Shown here: positions 24,740 to 35,384 of the stretch, piece by piece | Layout of the letters: each line of letters opens with the position of its first letter | How positions within the stretch are numbered: the first letter of the stretch is position 1 | Source: Benincasa hispida | Taxonomy: Eukaryota; Streptophyta; Magnoliopsida; Cucurbitales; Cucurbitaceae | Reading direction: 5' to 3' | NCBI RefSeq assembly: GCF_009727055.1 | Contig: NC_052351.1 | Location: 59,175,508 to 59,239,507 of the forward strand | DNA: 64,000 nt | Program-made: the position numbers and the translations under genes | Notes under the pieces: model-generated | Databases searched by the model: none | Seen by the model: the letters and a program-made list of their open reading frames with translations, nothing else | What the model was told of the DNA's origin: nothing

Positions 24740-26402
24740 TGATGCGCTTGTTTTATGCGTTGAAATAATGGTGTAGAATACGATGGAGGAATATGTGTTG
24801 TGCAAGCAAGTTTTCTCAGCAAGACCCAAGTATAAATCCTACTGAGTTGCCTAATAAGCCCAGGGTCGAACACAGGGACTAAGGACACAGTATGCGATGG
24901 TAAATTTCGCTTACTTTGTGGTAACAAATAAATCAAAGTGATGGTTGGTTTGTTGTTTAAGGTATAAAGTGTATGCAGCGGATTTGAGGAAAGAGTTAAT
25001 TATGTGAAAGATATGATGAGTATGTGGAGGAATGGGTTGAGAAGGTCTTTAGCTAGCATTTCCTAATAATGCGTTCAAGCTATGCGATCATGCTACACTC
25101 ATGCGACAGCAATTCATTTTCCAATGCAAATGCGATAGCTCCTAGTTTTAGGACGCATGCGATGTATGCGATGATATCTATAGAGCTTATTCCTAAGTCT
25201 CTACTTCTTGCCTATGCGATGATGAAAGATGCACACATCGACAAGGTGACTGCATACAATCATATCCTATCTCTAGGATGCATACAATGCGTTAATAGCA
25301 AACAGAACTTATTCCTAAGCTTCTATCTCTTGATTATGAAGTTCTAATCTGACTCTCCCGAGCCTAGATTCTAATATGACTTTTTCAAGCCTAGATTCTA
25401 TCCTTAGACTACCCTCCGAGGATGAATGATGCATACATAATACAAGATGATCGCATAAAGTGAATATCCCAGGTTATGCTAGATAAGTGCTTCTCAACCC
25501 ATTCGACAGATTTAGCTACTTATGCGTAATGTAAAGAGAGTGGACAGATATAAAGATGCAATTTCCATTTTTATAAATAAGTTCAGAATACAAAATGGCA
25601 ATGGAAATATAAGGGTAGAGAGCCTGGTAGCAATATCTTGCTTCCCAAGGCTTTTACACTGAGTTATCTCTATTTTGCCCAAAAGATGTTCTTGCTTCCG
25701 CAAGAGTTGGCCCTCTCTCTATTTTCTCTTCTCGGTACTCTTTCGAGTTCACTAGGACGATCTCTCGGCGTAATCTCCCTTCACTCGCTTTCGCCTTCTA
25801 AGTATAAGGTGAAGAAGAACTCTAAGTCTAAGGAGCAGAACCGAACTATCCGAACTCCTTAATCAAAGGTGGCCTTCGGTATTTATGGAGCTTCAGGGTG
25901 AAGAACTTTTTCTCTCGAATGATTGATGGGATGTCATTAATTCTTTATCTGATGAGCCGAGTATTTGTCATCGAAAAGTTAAGTGTACTTGCTACAATAT
26001 GTCATTCACGGCTTGTCAACTTAATTCGGGATCGATTGTCATCAGCTTTTTGTCCCATCGTGATTTATTAAGCTTTCACCCAGATGCGCCCACCTTGATG
26101 CGCCGGCTCTATGCAGCAACCTTCTTGAGCAGATTTTCACGAATGCAAACGATCGCATAGCCTTGCAGTCACAATCTCTTATGCGCTCGGACCCTAATTT
26201 CCTTGGATCGCAATTTCGCCTTGCGTCAACGCATTTTCTTGCATAAAATACATAAGTTAGTTGTTTTAATGCAATGGATGCATGCGATTGTAATGTTGCA
26301 AACTTAATGCTTTTGGATGCAATATTATATATTTTTACGGTCACAATCCTACATTGTTTTGTATCTTTACGCTGTAATAACGTGCACTTCTACCCGTTAT
26401 CA
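24740..26402 (-). mobile_element. Family C solo LTR, 1663 bp, exact target duplication
   Basis: TGATGC at 24740 to GTTATCA at 26402, with aagac at 24735-24739 and 26403-26407. Host text catgtatatgaagac / atacaggtggatc is restored by removing it. A TATAAATA-type box reads on the minus strand near 25880-25890, so LTR sense is minus. No protein domain inside. Confidence 0.93.
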
Positions 26403-26746
26403 AAGACATACAGGTGGATCATGTTTGAGTGATAACCTAAATAGTCTGTAGTATATGGATAAGGTTGCGTAACTTATCCTGGTGACACTACGATTATGGC
26501 CCGCTTTGTAGGTGTTACAATTGTTGTAAAATGCTACAAATGATCTGATCTTGATCATTCATATATTATACATGTGAGCGGGGATATTCTATACAAAGGA
26601 GTTTATATAAGTCCAAACCACAAAATGTTTAGCCTCATTATATAACACCGTACATAATAGAGACTTTCATTTCACCAGGATGACCATAGGTAACATGACC
26701 TTAATCCTGAATGAGTTGTGAACTCTGCCCATGAAGGCAGTCATTT

Positions 26747-26814
26747 GATTTGTATAGGTGAGAGTGGCCAGATCGCTGACGATTTGTATAGGTGAGAGTG
26801 GCCAGATCGCTGAC
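26747..26814 (+). repeat. 34-bp exact tandem duplication in the D LTR
   Basis: Units 26747-26780 and 26781-26814 are identical, starting gatttgtataggtgagag. The same stretch is single in family A LTRs. Confidence 0.93.
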
Positions 26815-28105
26815 TCAGCAAGCCTACCATTTTCGGGGATTCGTCTGATTGGGGAGCTGCGAACACAGCTACACAAGATGGAATTCACTCCCTCCCCAAA
26901 GTAAGGTAAGTAGATAAATTGCTCTCTTAAGGGTTGATTCCAGGTCTTAAACAATGTGACGCCACACTCCCTTCTAGCTCGAGAGGGGTTTAGTTATAGT
27001 AGGACTATGATTTATTGTTCAATAGAGGATCAGTGGTACTTAAGGAGTTAAAGATAACTACAGGGGCAAAACGATAATTTGGTCTAGTTGTACTTACGAG
27101 CAATTTGTGAAGGATCATCGTACTATTGAATGGTTATATCCAATGGACACAAAAATATATCTGTAGTGCAAAGAGTGCAGCTGTCGATCTTTAGTGGAGT
27201 ATCCGATAGTTAACGGATGGTGGATCATGTAATTAAAGAGTTTAGTTAATTATTCACGTACCGTTGAAGCTTCAAGCTACAAGTCCATAAGGTCCCCTTG
27301 GTAGCTCAAAAGGATTTAGTTGAGAATTAGTTTTTTGGTTAATTTGAATTGTTCAAAGTAATAAGAGGGAATTTAATTATATATGATATAATTAAATTGA
27401 TTTAGTTATATACGATATAATTGTTATAATGTATTTGATACATTATAGTTTATTTGGTGGAAATATATATTTGAATGAGATTCAAATATATTTTAAATGA
27501 ATATGTTGTTAAATTTTATATAAATATGATTTATATTAAATGTCATAAAATAGAGAAAAGGAACTATAGTTTATATTGTATAAGATATAATATTGAAACT
27601 ATAGGTTATATATTATATTTGATTTAAGATATAGTTTAATATAAATAAGATATGATGAGTTAGTTATCATATTTCTCTCCAACCACCTTAGTAGGTGGTT
27701 AATTGGTTTTTTGTGGCAAATGGTATAAAAGAAAATAGTTTTCTTTTTCTTCCTTGATACAACACTACACAATTGGCATACTTTCTGTATGATTCAAGAA
27801 CATAAACTTTCTTTGTTCTCTATCTTCTTCCTCCTCGAAACTCAAACAAACTCTCCAAACCAAAATAGTCAGAGTCCACCACTCTTGGACTCTCACCCTG
27901 AGTATACCAAAGGCTTTCTGTGGTAGTGTCTGTTTTGGTTTGTGAAGTTTTTGAAGAAAGTCTCCAAGGGTTGTTGTGTTCGAGTTCGTGACCATTCGAG
28001 GGATTTAAAAGAAGAAAAGTTCTTCAAAGATAGTATCTCTTGAACCCTATTTCTTTATAAAAAGCATGCTGCAATTTATTTATGAATGCATATGAGTTCC
28101 TTCAA

Positions 28106-28260
28106 CAAGTACTATAGAAATTGGAGCCATCAAGACGACTTATGAAATGAGCAACAGAATAGTGAACATGACATTCACTATAAACCGAGAGCATCTATGA
28201 AAGGCCAAGTTATAGCTGATTTTATAATAGAATTGACTTCAAAGAATGTTGGCTAGACTG
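28106..28260 (+). pseudogene. Continuation of the gypsy RNase H / connection domain
   Basis: After the D LTR the text EHDIHYKPRASMKGQVIADF (about 28160-28225) is the typical end of a Tat/Ogre RNase H domain. It directly continues the segment that broke at 24542. A stop codon precedes and another follows. Integrase is not recognisable downstream. Confidence 0.8.
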
Positions 28261-28963
28261 AGGCCCCTTTAGGACGAGTCGAGGATGAGGTCAAGGCTAA
28301 GGTGAATTCTCTACAATCAACACTTTTTGAAACCCCACGAAGCTTATTCAATGACAAATCAACAAATTCAAAAGGTGTGGTGTGCCTCAGCATTGAACTC
28401 TGAGAATGAGGTCGACCTCAAGGTGCCAAGCCAGATTGTCGTATGGTAGTTTAACCTAGAACTCATAAAGGTATTCATTCCTGTTTAGTTTGAGGTTCAT
28501 GAGGCTAGGGCCTGCGTCAACTTATGGCTCTAAGGCCAAGGTGAAACCATTCTACTATAAAGGCTAAAATTTCTTGAGACACTTGGTTGAAGTTTTTAGA
28601 AAAATAGAAATAGAGAGTAATAGGAGGTTTTGGTTCTCAGGTGGTGTGGCTCGGCCTCAAAATTTGAGGTTGAGGCTGACATCGAGGTACCAAGCTAAGT
28701 TTCCCTATGATGGTTTAACCTAGAACCCATCAAGATATATTCATTATTGGTTTGGTTTGAGATTTATGAGTGTGAGGCCTAGGTCAGCCTATGACCCCGA
28801 GGCCAATGTGAGACCATTTCTCTACAAAATCAACTTTTCAATTCTCCAACCATGGTTCAAGGTTACAAAGTAGTTAAAGATCAAACTCAAGTCAGCCCTA
28901 TGACCTTGAGCTAAAGCAAACTCATTTCTTGTACCATCTTCATCGAAGATATGCAGAATTAGT
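28261..28963 (+). repeat. Gypsy tail with a pair of diverged repeats of about 260 bp spacing
   Basis: Two related stretches (about 28405-28560 and 28665-28840) share ordered words: gaggt...cctcaaggtgccaagcc / catcgaggtaccaagct, gtttaacctagaac, tttgaggttcatgag / tttgagatttatgag, and gaccattctac / gaccatttctctac. The text is rich in gagg and ggcc words like the gag linker at 22960-23115. No protein is readable. Non-coding tandem arrays are usual in the long tails of Tat/Ogre elements. Confidence 0.55.
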
Positions 28964-29207
28964 AAACCAAGGAAAGCCCAAAAATCAACCCCATGGGGGA
29001 TTGATAGGGTCATTCCGAGGATAATCTAGGGATTAGGAACCTAGAGTCTTTAAACCAATGAAAGCTCAAAAGTCAGCCTAAGGGACTTGATAGGGTCATT
29101 CCAAGGATAATCTAGGACTAAAAACCCCCCAAAGCCTTTAAACTAAGGAAAACCCAAAAAGCAGCCCTAAGGGGGCTTGATAGGGTCATTCTAAGGATAA
29201 CCTAGGT
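28964..29207 (+). repeat. 88-bp tandem repeat, nearly 3 copies
   Basis: Units begin aaaccaaggaaagcc (28964), aaaccaatgaaagctc (29052) and aaactaaggaaaaccc (29140), exactly 88 bp apart. Each contains cttgatagggtcatt and ccaaggataatctagg or a variant. The third unit runs into B LTR sequence at about 29205. Confidence 0.9.
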
Positions 29208-29287
29208 CATCTAAGTGAAATAGTCAGTCTTAAACAGTAAGCAGCGTTATAAAGTAAGAGTGACTTATTTCTTGGTCCAATCTTACG
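29208..29287 (-). mobile_element. Short B LTR fragment
   Basis: About 80 bp matching the minus-sense B LTR (compare the stretch at about 43965-44045), including gtcagtcttaaacagtaa. Truncated on both sides, probably the last trace of the B2 3' LTR. Confidence 0.7.
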
Positions 29288-29689
29288 CAGTGTACTTGCT
29301 ACAATGTCGTTAACAGCTTGTCAACTTAATTCGGAATCGACCGTCATTCGCTTTCTATCCCACTGTGATTTATTAAGCTTTCACCTTGATGCACCTGCTT
29401 TATGTGGCCACTTTCTTGAGCAGATTTTCATGAATGTAAATGATCGTATAGCCTTGTCGTCACAATCTCTTAATGCACTCGGACGTTAATTTCTTTGGAT
29501 CGCAATTCTGCCTTGCGCCAACACATTTTCTGCATAAAATACATAACTGTTTTTAATGAGATGGATGCATGCGATCACAATGTTATAAACTTAATGCATT
29601 TGGACGCAATTTCATATATTTTTACAATTACAATCCTTCATTGTTTTATAACTTTGTGCTGTAATAACGTGCATTTCTGCCCCTTATCA
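29288..29689 (-). mobile_element. Family C LTR, last 400 bp in plus order
   Basis: Matches about 25985-26402 of the complete C LTR and ends at the same terminus, ccttatca. The first part is missing. No target duplication is visible because the left side is truncated. The open frames 29304-29489 and 29495-29776 overlap it and have no coding support. Confidence 0.8.
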
Positions 29690-30141
29690 ACCTCCCGACC
29701 CAAATCGGCCGATCTGATTTGGGCTCGCATGCGTTTTCTGGGTTGGGATGAACAACGTCACAATGCTGCATCCTAGTGGTTCAACGCCATGGGCTGTTCT
29801 TCAAATTTGGGTTGGAAATAAATAGCGGCATTGCAATGCTCTCGAGGTAGCGTCGCAGTGCTACCTGGCAGAAGCTTCATCTCTAGAATTCTGCTGCTTA
29901 GCATCTTTGGTTCTATCTTCAATTTCAGTCTAAACTCAACTCTGTTGACCTTAATAAAATTACAGATACTTAAGCACAGATTAAGACCCAACAAACAAGA
30001 GTCAATTACAAGAATTACAATATAAATGAAGAGAATTTAGTGCCAAAACTTAGAAAAACCACATCAGTCACACCATTTTCATACATCTTATGAAAATCAC
30101 CCTCTAACCTAAAATTAACACGATTTGAGTGCTTAAATCAT
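29690..30141 (-). mobile_element. B2 leader remnant
   Basis: The part nearest the primer-binding site (about 29900-30141) is the conserved B leader. The part at 29690-29890 differs from B1 and B3 and carries words such as acgtcacaatgctgc and gcgtcgcagtgctacc, a third type of sequence at the position of their minisatellites. No gene. Confidence 0.65.
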
Positions 30142-30153
30142 GCTCTGATACTA
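30142..30153 (-). promoter_or_regulatory. B2 primer-binding site, one mismatch
   Basis: Minus-strand TAGTATCAGAGC, against TGGTATCAGAGC in B1 and B3. It lies 2 bp from the LTR end at 30156. Confidence 0.8.
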
Positions 30154-30155
30154 AT

Positions 30156-30720
30156 TATTGGAAGTAGCAAGCATACAGCGAAAAATTTCAGGATCATTAA
30201 GCACTCTAATTCATTAATTTTAGTAACAAATTAAGCATGTTCATTCAAAATAAAGAGGGTTTCAAAAATACCTTTGAAGAACACTTTTGATTTTTAAATT
30301 TAGCTCCAATCTCCTCAGCAGCTAGTCCTGAACCACCACAAGATCTTCCCTACTATTCCATAACATTGAATAGGATGCCCCCACTCCTCATGTCAATACA
30401 TGAACGAATCAGGATCACTTCGTTTGTAGTAACATACAACAAATTGTAACAACTACAGAGTGAACCACATTTGATAGTGTTACCAGAATAAAGTATCCAA
30501 CCTTATTCGTATACTATAGATCATTTTGACTATTTACTCGAATCTGGTCCACTTTTATGTCTCCACATAAAGTTCAAGTATTCATATAATAGCCATGGAT
30601 CTTAGTTTATTGGATTTAGTCTTTACAATTTCAATTTACAAATTCACTAATAACATCTTTATTGATAATAGAATATGTTTAACTTTACAAACTGCGAGTT
30701 TTAGGAAAAACAACCCGACA
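30156..30720 (-). mobile_element. Chimeric, internally deleted B LTR shared by B2 and B3
   Basis: The left part (30156 to about 30360) is the 3' end of a B LTR following the B2 primer-binding site. The right part (about 30368-30720) is the 5' start of a B LTR, TGTCGGGTTG on the minus strand, adjoining the B3 polypurine tract. About 1.3 kb of the middle is absent. So one LTR serves as the 5' LTR of B2 and the 3' LTR of B3. Confidence 0.8.
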
Positions 30721-30837
30721 ATGCTCCCACTTGGACTAAAACTCCAGTGGACACAATGTTAAGTTCAAAGAGAGAAAACAAAAAGAATAAATACAATAAA
30801 CTTGGGCATCAGATACCCATTATTTCTCCCACTTTTC
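30721..30837 (-). promoter_or_regulatory. B3 polypurine tract and 3' untranslated region
   Basis: On the minus strand caagtgggag lies directly before the 3' LTR start at 30720, the position of the plus-strand primer in LTR elements. The rest up to the end of RNase H is non-coding. Confidence 0.65.
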
Positions 30838-31600
30838 CTAGTAGAAAGTATCTCGTAGTCCCAGTCCCACTAGGTGACGCTCGAACACTTTAGCCGAAAG
30901 GGCCTTTGTAAATGGATCAACTAAGTTGTCTTGTGAGGCTATCTGCGTGACGATCACGTCTCCTCTATGTACAATCTTCCTGATGAGATGGTACTTCTGC
31001 TCGATGTGCTTTCCACGTTTATGGCTTCGAGGATCCTTTGAGTTTGCAACTGCCCCACTGTTATCACAATACAGGGTGATTGGGTGCATAATTGGAACCA
31101 CTTCCAAATCGGTTAGGAACTTTTTGAGTCATACTACTTCTTTTGCTACTTCACTTGCAGCTACATACTCAGCTTCCATTGTGGAGTCAGCAATATAACT
31201 TTGCTTGATACTCCTCTACACTACTAGTTCTCCATTCAGAGTGAATACTGACCCCCAAGTTGATTTTCTTGAATCAATATCGGTTTGGAAGTCAGAATTA
31301 GTGTATCCAGTAAGGATTAGATCCTTAGCACCATACACGAGCATATAATTCCTCGTTCTTTGAAGATACTTGAGGATGTTCTTAACGGCAGTCCAAGGAT
31401 CATATCCTGGATTGGACTGAAATCTGCTGACCATTCTGACTGCATAGCATGTGTCGAGACGAGTACACAACATGGCATACATTAAGCTCCCTACTGCTGA
31501 TGCATATGAAATTCGATTCATAACCTCAACATCTTGAGGTGTCTTAGGACTTTTTTCCTTAGACAAATAAATTTCATGTCTGAAAGGCAACATTCATTTC
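30838..31600 (-). pseudogene. B3 copia RNase H domain and end of RT
   Basis: RNase H removes the RNA strand during reverse transcription. The 31593-31216 piece has NRISYASAVGSLMYAM, CYAVRMVSRFQSNPG, AVKNILKYLQRTRNYML and TGYTNSDFQTDIDSRKS, matching the copia RT/RNase H junction. The usual YxDSD appears as YTNSD. The 31107-30838 piece has ITLYCDNSGAVANSKDPRSH, KRGKHIEQKYHLIR and DPFTKALS. A stop and frame change lie between about 31110 and 31215. The frame ends GLRDTFY at 30838. Inactive. Confidence 0.9.
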
Positions 31601-32400
31601 TTGGAATTTTGCATTTGATGTCTAGACAACATCTTGTCTATATAAGATACCTGAGATAATGCTAAAGTTCTGTTCTTTCGGTTTCAAACTATTTGGATCC
31701 CAAGAACATACTGCGCTTCACCCACATCTTTCATTTGGAATTGCGTAACAAGCTATCTCTTGACGTCAGCCAGAAATTCTACTTCATTTTCTATGAGTAG
31801 AATACCATCAACATATAGAACCAGAAAAGTCATAGTTTTGTTAACGCTTTTCTTGTAAACACAAGGTTTGTCAACATTTTGGTCAAAGCCATAAGATTTG
31901 ATCGCAGTGTCAAATTTTATATTCCAGGATCGAGACGCATGTTTCAAGCCATAAATGGATCGATTAAGCTTGCAAACCTTTTGCTCTTGAGCCCGTTCAA
32001 TAAATCCTTTTGGTTGAGACATATAGATACTCTCCTCAAGATAGCCATTCAGGAAGGTTGTCTTGACATCCATTTTCCAGATTTCATAATCAAAAAATAT
32101 AGCTATGGACAAGAGTATTCTAAATGACTTTATCATGGCAACCAAAGAGAAGGTTTCTTTATAGTCCATCCCCTCTCTTTAGGTAAACCCTTTTGTCACA
32201 AGCCTAGCTTTGTAAGTTTGTACCTTTCCAGCTTGGTCTCGTTTTCTCTTGTAGATCTACTTACAATCGATGGGTTTTACCCCTTCTGGTTGATCTACAA
32301 GGTTCTAGACTGAATTGATGTACATTAACTCCATTTTAAGATCCATGACTTTAACCCATTGTTCTTTGTCCACATCATCCATTGCTTGTTTAAAAGTTAA
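31601..32400 (-). pseudogene. B3 copia reverse transcriptase (RVT_2), catalytic Asp lost
   Basis: The clear segment is 32169-31753: DYKETFSLVAMIKSFRILL, WKMDVKTTFLNGYLEESIYM (finger and palm), QPKGF, KLNRSIYGLKHASRSWN, and LYVDGILL where the family has YVDDILL. The second catalytic Asp is Gly (GGT for GAT at about 31808-31813). N-terminal text such as WVKVMDLKM and YKARLVTKGFT can be read with stops from about 32360 to 32170. The final thumb part to 31601 is frame-broken. Dead by both mutation and stops. Confidence 0.9.
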
Positions 32401-32856
32401 TGGATCCTCTAAGCCATCATCAGATATGATGACTTGAGTTTTAGTTAAACCCATGTACTAGTCAGGCTATTGCACAACCCTCCTACTACGTCGAGGCACT
32501 CTCAACTCTTGAAAAGGATGTGGAGTATCAGTTTTATCAACAACTCTTGTTGATGGACCTGTGTGATCTACAACTCTTACTGATGCATTTGTCGTTTCTC
32601 TGGTCATTTCATCTATTACTAGCCTACTGTGAGGTGGGTGATTCTTGATATGGTCTTCCTCCAGGAAAGTTTCATTTGTCGATACAAATGTTTTATCTTC
32701 CTGAGGATCATAAAAGAAACCACCTTTTGTCTATTTAGAGTAACCTACAAATAGGCATACTTTTGAACAATGTTCCAACTTTTTAGGATTTTGTACCAAC
32801 ACATGTTCTGGGCATCTCCATGTCCTGAAGTGATGTAAACTACCTTTACGTCCTCT
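32401..32856 (-). pseudogene. B3 linker between integrase and RT
   Basis: This segment corresponds to the variable integrase C-terminal region of copia pol. Reading frames are interrupted and I recognise no catalytic motif. Text such as gaaagtttcatttgtcgatac on the plus strand resembles the usual linker. Assigned by position between the two domains. Confidence 0.55.
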
Positions 32857-33320
32857 TCAGAACTCGTAAGGTGTTTCAGAAACGCTTTTCGAGGGAACCA
32901 TGTTCAGAATATACATCGTAGTCTTAACTGCGTGTCCCCAAAAAGAATTTGGCAACTGGGCATAACTCATCATAGAACGAACCATGTCTAACAAGGTTCT
33001 ATTTCTCCTTTCTACCACACCGTTTTGTTGTGGTATGCCAAGTGCTTTGAGTTGTGACTGGATTCCGTGTTCTATCAAATAGTCCTGAAATTTCAAGTCC
33101 ATATGCTCACCAAATTGATCTGATCGAAGTGTTTTAAGCTTTTTACCTAATTGGTTCTCAACCTTTGCCTTATATTCCTTGAACTTTTCAAGTGTATCGG
33201 AGTTATGATATATTAGGTAAATATGCCTATATCTAGGATAACCATCAACGAAACTGATGAAATATTCATACTCTCCTCTAACTTTAACATTCATCGAATC
33301 ACAGAGGTCTAGATGCACTA
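32857..33320 (-). pseudogene. B3 copia integrase core
   Basis: Integrase inserts the DNA copy into the genome. Continuous frame of 153 codons: MHLDLCDSM (first catalytic Asp), YEYFISFVDGYPRYRHIYLI, FKEYKAKVENQLGKKLKTL, LRSDQFGEHMD (second Asp, with GGE changed to FGE), then GIPQQNGVVERRNRTLLDMV with the catalytic Glu. So the D,D,E triad is present. It continues to PNSFWGHAVKTTMYILN and SKSVSETPYEF before a stop. It is the best-preserved piece of the element but isolated by stops on both sides. Confidence 0.92.
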
Positions 33321-33352
33321 GCTCTAAGGGTTCTTTAGCTCTAAGACCTTTT

Positions 33353-33604
33353 CTAGAAAAAAAAACTTTTAGTCATTTCACCCTCAAGACAAGATTCACA
33401 CGGTTGTAATGAAATGTCTTCTAACTGATTTAGATGACCGTTCTTAACCAATCTCTCAATCCTGTTGAGATTTATGTGACCAAGTCTCAAGTGCCAAATA
33501 TAGGCATTAGGAGAAACTTTTCTTTTCTTATTTTGAGTTTCTGTTTTTTTAAATATCTCTATGTTCAAAACAGCTTTTACCTCAATCGGTTTTAACATAT
33601 ACAA
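33353..33604 (-). pseudogene. B3 integrase N-terminal zinc-binding domain (GAG-pre-integrase)
   Basis: The HHCC zinc-binding pattern is visible in order: WHLRLGHINLNRIERLVKNG and LQPCESCLEGEMTK. A lysine-rich lead (KKTETQNKKRKVSPNAY) precedes it. Contiguous with the integrase core after a short run of extra A/T bases near 33355-33365 that shifts the frame. Confidence 0.88.
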
Positions 33605-33639
33605 GTTATTTTCTAATTTTGCATAACAAATATTAATTC

Positions 33640-33940
33640 TTTCAAAGTAATGAACACTTCATTATTTTCAAAAGAAACTTTTTAATTTCGTTCCAGCAAA
33701 CATGAGACGGATATTAAATTCTTTTTCATAGAAATAATAATGAACATTTTCAAGTAAAATGTACCTATCTCCTATAAATAACTTCATATCTCCTACTGCT
33801 TTAGCTGAAACAACCTCCCCGGTTCTTACCTTAAAGGTTACTTCACCTTCTATCAGTTCTTTGCAGAAACTATTTTTTTGAGAGAAAATACATATATGAT
33901 TAGCGGCACCTGAATCTATTATCCAGGTCTTTTATCGTTT
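33640..33940 (-). pseudogene. B3 copia aspartic protease
   Basis: The retropepsin active site DSG is readable in WIIDSGAANHIC at about 33930-33895, followed by FCKELIEGEVTFKVRTGEVV and MKLFIGDRYILLENVHYYF, typical of copia protease. A frameshift occurs before the pre-integrase domain. Confidence 0.85.
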
Positions 33941-34133
33941 TCCACTAAGCATGTTTGATGACTAGTAAATCACATTTATTCTGTCATTCGAAAACTTTAG
34001 ATGAGTTACGAGATAGAGGACAATCCTCTATTAAAACTTATTTTAAATCATCATTTGCTAGTACTTTACATGTTGAATTGTTCTTACCATTAATTAAAGC
34101 GGAAGCGAGCATTTTAGAAGAATTCGACATGCT
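33941..34133 (-). pseudogene. B3 gag, N-terminal stub fused to protease
   Basis: The ATG at 34131-34133 starts MSNSSKMLASALINGKNNST, then an in-frame stop, then VLIEDCP, which in B1 lies about 45 residues into gag. The text then jumps within about 100 bp to the protease. Most of gag (about 1.1 kb by comparison with B1), including the zinc knuckle, is deleted. Confidence 0.75.
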
Positions 34134-35384
34134 GAAATTTTAAACATATTCTTATTAGTAAATTGCAACTAAATCCAAATCAAGTTTTAGCAAAAAGTAA
34201 TAATGTACCTATAATCATTATTTATTTGCAACGATACTATAGTGAGTCAAAATAAGTGCTATCGAGGGGTAATCAAATACTTCTTCACTAAAGCAAGGAC
34301 AATCTTGACTAAATACTATCTCCAGAATAACTATATTCTGATAGTCATTTAGCTACCATTTTTTGTCAGAACTTACTAACACTTTAGTAATTCTAATAAA
34401 TGTAACCCTCCATTTTCAGACCTTAGAGGTCGGCCCCAACGATGCTACCAAATTGGAAAGTCAAGGTTGGAAAACGACCTAAGAAATCCTATCCATTTCT
34501 GGAGTTTGAGTTGTTTCGAATCATATGTTACAACCCTCCGAGGGGATAGCTATCGTTAAACGACTAGCAAGGCCGACTTAAAGATGATAAGCAGACGCAA
34601 CATAGGAATCTCACAGTCCAAACAAACGGAAGAGATTGCAGGACATGTTGACACACATCCTTCACCCACTTACTATGAACTACTTTCCCCATTCACCTTG
34701 ATGTTGACCCATACAAACTCTTTCCGAATGGAAGTCACTCCCAGGGTGACATGAAGCATCATATGAATCTCACGGTGTGAACTTTCTAGGGACGTGAGAG
34801 TTGAAATCAATATATCGTATATTTGATTTTACATTGAATGACTTCCCCTCATTCACCTTAATCTTGATTCATGCAGACACTTTTCGAATAAAGGTCACTC
34901 CCAGGGTGACACGAAGTGTCGTATGAATCTCACAGTGTGGAACTCTTAGGATGTGAGAATGAAAATCAAAATATCACTTTTGATTTTACTGTGAATAGCT
35001 TCCCCTATTCACCATAATATCGATTTATGTAAACACTTTCCGAATGGAGGTCACTCCTAGAGTGACACGAAGCGTCACATGAATGTTAATAGTGAACTCT
35101 TAGGGACGTGAGAGCTAAAAATAATACATCATATATGTTATTAATCTCCTACTAAAGCATTCTTAAATTCCCACTGAGCATTCTAATAACATATCATAAA
35201 TGCTATTAAACTCCCACTAAAGTGTCCTAATATTTGTTTGGGTATATTTTTACTTAGGTTTGTTTCGGGTAATTAAAAAACCTAAGTCTAGGTGTTTATC
35301 CAAGTATAACATTTATATTTGGATTTAACTTATGATGTCTAGTTGATAAACCAGTTTTAAAATCTCACGTCGCTCACGTATTGC
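34134..35384 (-). mobile_element. B3 leader with three hairpin repeats of about 160 bp
   Basis: Non-coding, colinear with the B1 leader. Hairpin motifs GTCACTCCCAGGGTGAC lie at 34734-34750 and 34894-34910, with a variant GTCACTCCTAGAGTGAC at 35050-35066. Each is followed by acatgaag or acacgaag and preceded by cttcccc...ttcacc. Spacing is 160 and 156 bp. B1 has two such units. Confidence 0.82.

Larger units (their letters stand above)
24543..28105 (+). mobile_element. Family D solo LTR inserted in gypsy RNase H, carrying a C solo LTR
   Basis: Starts attggggttcatgcc and ends gagttccttcaa. The pentamer caagt flanks it at 24538-24542 and 28106-28110. Removing it rejoins RNase H coding text. Without the C insertion it is about 1.9 kb. 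The middle (from about 26640) closely resembles family A LTR text (accttaatcctgaatgag), so D is an A relative. No internal domains remain. Open frames at 26667-26954 and 27765-27995 are LTR sequence. Confidence 0.85.

Noticed and set aside
30838..34133. Endogenous pararetrovirus
   Set aside because: Order protease-integrase-RT-RNase H, LTRs and tRNA-Met primer site are those of Ty1/copia; no movement or coat protein motifs.
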